DNA of 8,225 nt from Patescibacteria group bacterium (GTDB taxonomy: Bacteria; Patescibacteriota; Minisyncoccia; Phycocordibacterales; UBA6065): positions 1 through 8,225 of the forward strand of contig JAGWHV010000034.1 of the NCBI GenBank assembly GCA_028866595.1, written 5' to 3'. Shown here piece by piece: positions 5,821 through 8,225 of the stretch. The translations under genes were made by a program, and so were the position numbers. Under the pieces are notes generated by a model. That model had not been told where the DNA came from. It saw nothing but the letters and a program-made list of their open reading frames with translations, and did no database searches. Position 1 is the first letter of the stretch, and each line of letters begins with the position of its first letter.

Positions 5821-5846
5821 CCGCCGGGCCTTCAAGGCCCGGGCGG
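5821..5846. repeat. Inverted repeat centred on the ATPase stop codon
   Basis: CCGGGCCTT (5824-5832) and AAGGCCCGG (5834-5842) are perfect 9-bp arms around one base (5833). CCG/CGG extends them with one bulge. The minus-strand UGA occupies 5834-5832, exactly on the dyad axis. There is no T-tract on either side, so a standard intrinsic terminator is unlikely. Confidence 0.8.
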
Positions 5847-7007
5847 ACTGACAGGCGGCGTCCGAATTCCTCCGGGGCCGACCACGCGCTCTCGCGGCTC
5901 GGGCGGTCCGTAGCGATGATGGAACATGTCCACGAGCTCGCCGATAGTCTTGACGACATCGGTCGCAAGGGAATCCCTCTGGACAAGCGCCATCGCTTTG
6001 GGAGCGACATCACCAACGAGGAACATCAGGAGCTTCTGCCACTCCTTGTTGCCCTTGCGGGTGAATTCTTTCGACAAGGTGTCGCGCGCCGTATTCTGGT
6101 AGCGCAGCAGTCCTGGCGCAAAGATGTCGCCGCCGAGATCGGGATAGTCGAGCGGCTCCGGTAGGAACTTGCCGAGCTTCATGCAGCTCGCGACCCGGAA
6201 CCCGGTCTCGGCGTCGCAGAGCCAGATGCCGTCCTTCTCCTCGTTGCCGATACCGAGCCTGGCCCGGTAACGGCCGTCCAAGGACGTGACATTCACGTCG
6301 TCCGCCAGGACTGGCGGCTCGACGACCTTGCCGTTGACGGTAAGGCTGAACATCTTGTCCCTTTCGCGAGGGAGGAGCCACTTGATGGCATCATAGATCT
6401 CCCCCGCCGAGTCGAAGACGGGCGTCGGGATGACGATCGCGGTGAACGAGCCCTGGATGTTATCCAGGAACCGCGCCTCCGTCGACGTCGGCGACACGAA
6501 GTTGTCCACTTCGATGCCGTCCTCGAGTTCGAAATCACAGGGCATCACGCGGATATACCGGATGTCGCCAGACCGTGAGGTCCGCGAGAACAGATAGTAG
6601 CCGTGATCGATGGCGCCGATGTCCTCCTTGAGGCAATTCTCATTCAAGGCCAAGGCGGCAAGCCGCCCGATGCCCTTCTGCGAAGCGCCTTTGCTCGAGC
6701 CATTCGAATGCTCGATGAGCTTCTCGAGCGGCGTCCCGAGCCAACCGAAATAGCGCTTGAGCGCCGGTTCGGTCATGCCAGAGCCGTGATCGAGGACGAC
6801 AAGCGCGGGTCCCTCGGTAAAGGGGTGATTCCGCGCGAGCGAGATCTCGAGCTTTGGAAGCCGAGGGTCCCAGCACTCGGGATCGGGCATGTGGGCCACG
6901 AATCCGTTCTTGATGAGCTCGAGCAGGCAGCCGCCCGGATGCCCATAGAGGTCCGAGGCCAGATTCCTGACGAGCATTTGGGCAGTCGCCCGCATGGTGA
7001 TCTTCAT
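5832..7007 (-). CDS. GHKL (Hsp90/MORC/MutL-like) ATPase, interrupted by UGA
   Basis: This 391-residue protein has the Bergerat ATP-binding fold. The N box is LLELIKNGFVA (Glu30 as likely general base, Asn34 for Mg). The G1 box is VVLDHGSGMTE (Asp73, Gly75, Gly77). A glycine-rich lid follows, with KGASQKGIGRLAAL (Gly112, Gly114). There is no histidine-kinase phosphoacceptor domain, so it belongs with Hsp90/MORC-type ATPases, whose dimerisation is driven by ATP. A transducer-like region spans about 140-360 (including NTARDTLS at 305-312). It ends in a Pro/Gly linker (371-391) where UGA stops it. The start at 7007 is chosen because AAGGAG lies 8-9 bases upstream; an earlier in-frame ATG at 7097 would overlap the preceding gene and lacks this support. 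It is the second gene of the operon, 13 bases after the HTH-like gene. Its biological role is unknown. Confidence 0.85.
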   Translation of the reverse strand: MKITMRATAQMLVRNLASDLYGHPGGCLLELIKNGFVAHMPDPECWDPRLPKLEISLARNHPFTEGPALVVLDHGSGMTEPALKRYFGWLGTPLEKLIEHSNGSSKGASQKGIGRLAALALNENCLKEDIGAIDHGYYLFSRTSRSGDIRYIRVMPCDFELEDGIEVDNFVSPTSTEARFLDNIQGSFTAIVIPTPVFDSAGEIYDAIKWLLPRERDKMFSLTVNGKVVEPPVLADDVNVTSLDGRYRARLGIGNEEKDGIWLCDAETGFRVASCMKLGKFLPEPLDYPDLGGDIFAPGLLRYQNTARDTLSKEFTRKGNKEWQKLLMFLVGDVAPKAMALVQRDSLATDVVKTIGELVDMFHHRYGPPEPRERVVGPGGIRTPPVSPPGP

Positions 7008-7020
7008 GGTGTAAGCTCCT

Positions 7021-7620
7021 TCAGATGATTTTGTTGAGATCAACTTGGGTGACAGGCGGATATTCCTTCCCGTCCGCCGGAAACGCGACGGGGACACCGA
7101 GGTGGCTGCAGATCTCTTTCAAGACCCGCCTCACCTCCATCCTGTCTCCGTCGTTAACGTCGGTCGGCTTTACGCCTACCGCCGGAAACATCTCCGCAAG
7201 CGAATTGAACGAGACGATCGCGAAGCCGATGAGCTTGCGCGTCGCCGCCTTGTTCATGGTAGCCGCAGGTTGACCCGCGACCTTCGCTCGGATCGGAGCT
7301 TCCGCGGTTCTCTGCGGCGGCTCGTGCCGGATCTCCTGCAGGGTCTGGAATACGCGCATGATCTCCTCGACGGGTATCTCCGCCTGTCCCCGGATCCATT
7401 TGTAGACCGTTTTGACCGTGGTCTCTCCGGACATCCCGAGGCGCCGTCGAGTAAAGGTCCTGACGGGATTTTTGTCTCCCGGCATTCGGACGGCTTGGAT
7501 CGCTTCCTCGAGCTTTTCGATAAGCGTGGGAAAGTCCCACGCGAGCATGTCGGTATCGACATGCGACGAAAGACGGTCCTTGGCCGCCTTGAACGCTTGC
7601 ATTTGGCTTTGTTCAGCCAT
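7021..7620 (-). CDS. Helix-turn-helix-like protein, first gene of the ATPase operon
   Basis: This 199-residue protein has a helical N-terminal half. Residues about 30-97 resemble a Cro/XRE-type DNA-binding domain: RRRLGMSGETTVKTVYKWIRG followed by EIPVEEIMRVFQTLQEI, with TVYKWIRG as the recognition-helix/turn signature. A Pro/Ala/Arg-rich linker (100-125) joins a second helical domain (126-175) and a short tail that is probably beta (GVPVAFPADGKEYPPVTQV). The start is well supported by AAAGGAG seven bases ahead of the ATG. A promoter and a perfect dyad lie just upstream, consistent with autoregulation. The UGA stop overlaps the ribosome site of the ATPase gene, so the two are probably translated together. 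The HTH is a visual call; a non-regulatory adaptor remains possible. Confidence 0.75.
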   Translation of the reverse strand: MAEQSQMQAFKAAKDRLSSHVDTDMLAWDFPTLIEKLEEAIQAVRMPGDKNPVRTFTRRRLGMSGETTVKTVYKWIRGQAEIPVEEIMRVFQTLQEIRHEPPQRTAEAPIRAKVAGQPAATMNKAATRKLIGFAIVSFNSLAEMFPAVGVKPTDVNDGDRMEVRRVLKEICSHLGVPVAFPADGKEYPPVTQVDLNKII

Positions 7621-7642
7621 GGTTATTCTCCTTTGTCTGGTG

Positions 7643-7665
7643 GTTTGAGTTGTGAAAGTACGTTC
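7643..7665 (-). promoter_or_regulatory. Leader element shared with the helical protein gene
   Basis: On the minus strand this 23-base stretch has the pattern GAA-n-GTACTTT-nnn-AACTC-n-AAC. It matches 18 of 23 positions of 4742-4764 at the start of the helical protein gene. It lies in the untranslated leader of the HTH-ATPase operon. A shared protein- or RNA-binding site is inferred. Confidence 0.4.
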
Positions 7666-7681
7666 TCAAGACAATCTTGAG
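7665..7681. promoter_or_regulatory. Operator-like dyad at the HTH operon start
   Basis: CTCAAGA (7665-7671) and TCTTGAG (7675-7681) are perfect 7-bp arms around CAA. The predicted transcription start (about 7682, minus strand) touches the dyad, a position typical of repressor operators. The HTH-like protein encoded immediately downstream is the obvious candidate ligand. Confidence 0.6.
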
Positions 7682-7688
7682 TACCCGC

Positions 7689-7717
7689 ACCCTACCGCAA
7701 GCATTTGACAAAGTCAA
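7689..7717 (-). promoter_or_regulatory. Promoter of the HTH-ATPase operon
   Basis: On the minus strand TTGACT (7717-7712) and TAGGGT (7694-7689) are spaced by 17 bp. The -35 lies within a second short dyad, TTGAC-AAA-GTCAA (7705-7717). The leader to the ATG at 7620 is about 60 bases. Confidence 0.65.
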
Positions 7718-7757
7718 TGATTCGTGAAAATTGATTCCCGCCTGGATACATATGAGT

Positions 7758-7791
7758 TAAGCGCCGCCCGGACAAACCGGTACGGCGCTTA
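7758..7791. repeat. Hairpin between the CxxC gene and the HTH operon
   Basis: AAGCGCCG (7759-7766) and CGGCGCTT (7783-7790) form an 8-bp stem with an inner CCGG/CCGG helix. It lies 20 bases past the stop of the CxxC gene and may end that transcript, although neither flank has a proper T-tract. Confidence 0.5.
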
Positions 7792-7810
7792 TGTTTGTGG
7801 TGCGAAATCG

Positions 7811-8053
7811 CTACTCCTGGCGAGTCAGTCGGCGCTTGTCGCGCGTGGCGAGAAGCCTGACGAGCGGATGGCTGTCGCTTGGCATGCAGGTTGGGCAGCC
7901 CTCCTGAAACTCGAGCCGAAGGGCCTTGATGTGAGGGTCCTTCAAGAGCTCGGATTTCTTTTTTCCGACATCCTCGGGGAGAAATCGATCGAAGACCTTC
8001 TCGTCTACAGCCGAGACGGCCTTGCACCTCTTACAGGTGAATATAAACAACAT
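7811..8053 (-). CDS. Small CxxC...CxxC (zinc-ribbon-like) protein
   Basis: This 80-residue protein starts with MLFIFTCKRCKA and has a second pair in GCPTCMP (Cys at about 55 and 58). The two CxxC knuckles about 45 residues apart could bind zinc. Between them is a charged helical region (VFDRFLPEDVGKKKSELLKD) and the tail is basic (RLLATRDKRRLTRQE). No specific family is recognised. The start at 8053 is chosen because AAAGGA lies just upstream at a short spacing and the promoter predicts a leader of about 11 bases; an ATG 27 bases upstream would lie before the predicted transcript start. It is apparently monocistronic, in the same orientation as the HTH-ATPase operon. A regulatory or nucleic-acid-binding role is only a guess. 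Confidence 0.65.
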   Translation of the reverse strand: MLFIFTCKRCKAVSAVDEKVFDRFLPEDVGKKKSELLKDPHIKALRLEFQEGCPTCMPSDSHPLVRLLATRDKRRLTRQE

Positions 8054-8070
8054 GGTTCCTTTCAATTGTG

Positions 8071-8099
8071 ACCTTACCATTTAACTCTTGATAAGTCAA
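8071..8099 (-). promoter_or_regulatory. Promoter of the CxxC protein gene
   Basis: On the minus strand TTGACT (8099-8094) and TAAGGT (8076-8071) are spaced by 17 bp, with the predicted start near 8064. The -35 forms part of TTGA-TAAG-TCAA (8088-8099). It lies only 3 bases outside the hairpin at the end of the IS200-like gene. Confidence 0.6.
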
Positions 8100-8102
8100 C
8101 TT

Positions 8103-8122
8103 CCGCGGCCTAAAGGCCGCGG
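8103..8122. repeat. Terminal hairpin of the IS200/IS605-like element
   Basis: CCGCGGCC (8103-8110) and GGCCGCGG (8115-8122) are perfect 8-bp arms around TAAA. IS200/IS605 elements have no terminal inverted repeats; they carry subterminal hairpins recognised as single-stranded DNA by TnpA. The position at the 3' end of tnpA fits the right end. The stop codon of tnpA lies in the hairpin. Confidence 0.65.
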
Positions 8123-8225
8123 CTTGCGCCTGGCTCCTGCTTCCATTGCTCTCTGATGTACTTTCGCATGGCGGTCTCTGCCGCTCGTCCGACGGTCTCG
8201 ATAAAGTATCCGTCGGCCCAGAGGG
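8110..8225 (-). CDS. tnpA: IS200/IS605-family transposase TnpA, C-terminus (partial)
   Basis: Thirty-seven residues are visible before the TAG at 8112-8110; the gene continues beyond the window. The segment LWADGYFIETVGRAAETAMR followed by KYIREQ matches the C-terminal end of Y1 HUH transposases of the IS200 type, in which the W-x-x-x-Y/F-F-x-x-T-V-G strand and the last helix KYIxxQ are characteristic. The catalytic HUH motif and tyrosine lie outside the visible part, so activity cannot be judged. These enzymes move single-stranded DNA by cutting next to hairpins, and a hairpin overlaps the end of this gene. The IS call is confident; the exact subgroup, and whether a tnpB accompanies it, cannot be seen. 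Confidence 0.8.
   Translation of the reverse strand, partial: LWADGYFIETVGRAAETAMRKYIREQWKQEPGASRGL

Noticed and set aside
5832..5834. UGA recoded as glycine, as in Gracilibacteria/Absconditabacteria
   Set aside because: thrS and the dnaE fragment contain no UGA at all despite many glycines, and UGA is a sensible stop at 7021-7023 just before the ATPase ribosome-binding site.
7724..8071. 115-codon open frame on the plus strand opposite the CxxC gene
   Set aside because: The minus strand has a promoter, a good Shine-Dalgarno and paired CxxC motifs; the plus frame has none of these and crosses the other gene's leader.
8103..8122. The tnpA-end hairpin and the ATPase hairpin (5821-5846) as copies of one REP-like family
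   Set aside because: Both contain GGCCTT and a stop codon at the apex, but arms, loops and flanks differ and only two cases are present; not enough for a repeat family.
1..8225. CRISPR array, tRNA or rRNA genes
   Set aside because: No regularly spaced direct repeats, no convincing cloverleaf and no rRNA-like sequence were found on either strand.

Overview
The window looks like a Patescibacteria (CPR, Parcubacteria-type) genome fragment of moderately high GC. The evidence is a DnaE C-terminus of the type I associate with that group, a threonyl-tRNA synthetase that has the editing domain but lacks the N-terminal TGS domain, and an IS200-like TnpA end. This assignment is an inference from sequence style, not from a marker gene. 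The standard genetic code is used: thrS (589 codons) and the dnaE fragment have no in-frame UGA.

Left part (1-3251, + strand) is core genome. The 3' end of dnaE is followed by 787 bases without a protein gene that are nevertheless dense in signals. There are two stacked candidate structured RNAs, each with its own promoter-like element and intrinsic terminator (about 716-987 and 1029-1256). A compact T-box riboswitch follows (1286-1475) and controls thrS. The T-box has a textbook antiterminator/terminator pair but only a very short Stem I, whose terminal loop carries the threonine codon ACC.

Right part (3252-8112) reads as an accessory region of unfamiliar genes. A 450-residue protein with a Rossmann/methyltransferase-like N-terminus (minus strand) diverges from a 242-residue helical, coiled-coil-like protein (plus strand), with -35 boxes only 9 bp apart. 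The helical gene converges on a minus-strand operon encoding a helix-turn-helix-like protein and a GHKL (Hsp90/MORC/MutL-like) ATPase. The ATPase frame is interrupted by one UGA at the exact centre of an inverted repeat. The same frame then continues for 105 more codons that look like the ATPase's C-terminal domain. Upstream lies a small CxxC...CxxC protein gene, then the truncated end of an IS200/IS605-like tnpA at the window edge.

The accessory genes share promoter architecture (TTGAC-type -35, 16-17 bp spacer, weak TAnnnT -10). The helical gene and the HTH-ATPase operon also share a 23-bp leader element (18 identical positions). A perfect 7-3-7 dyad sits at the predicted start of the HTH operon. 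Together these suggest a co-regulated, uncharacterised module: regulator, ATPase, coiled-coil partner and methyltransferase-like protein. It could be a mobile-element or defence-type cargo, but no function can be assigned from sequence alone.
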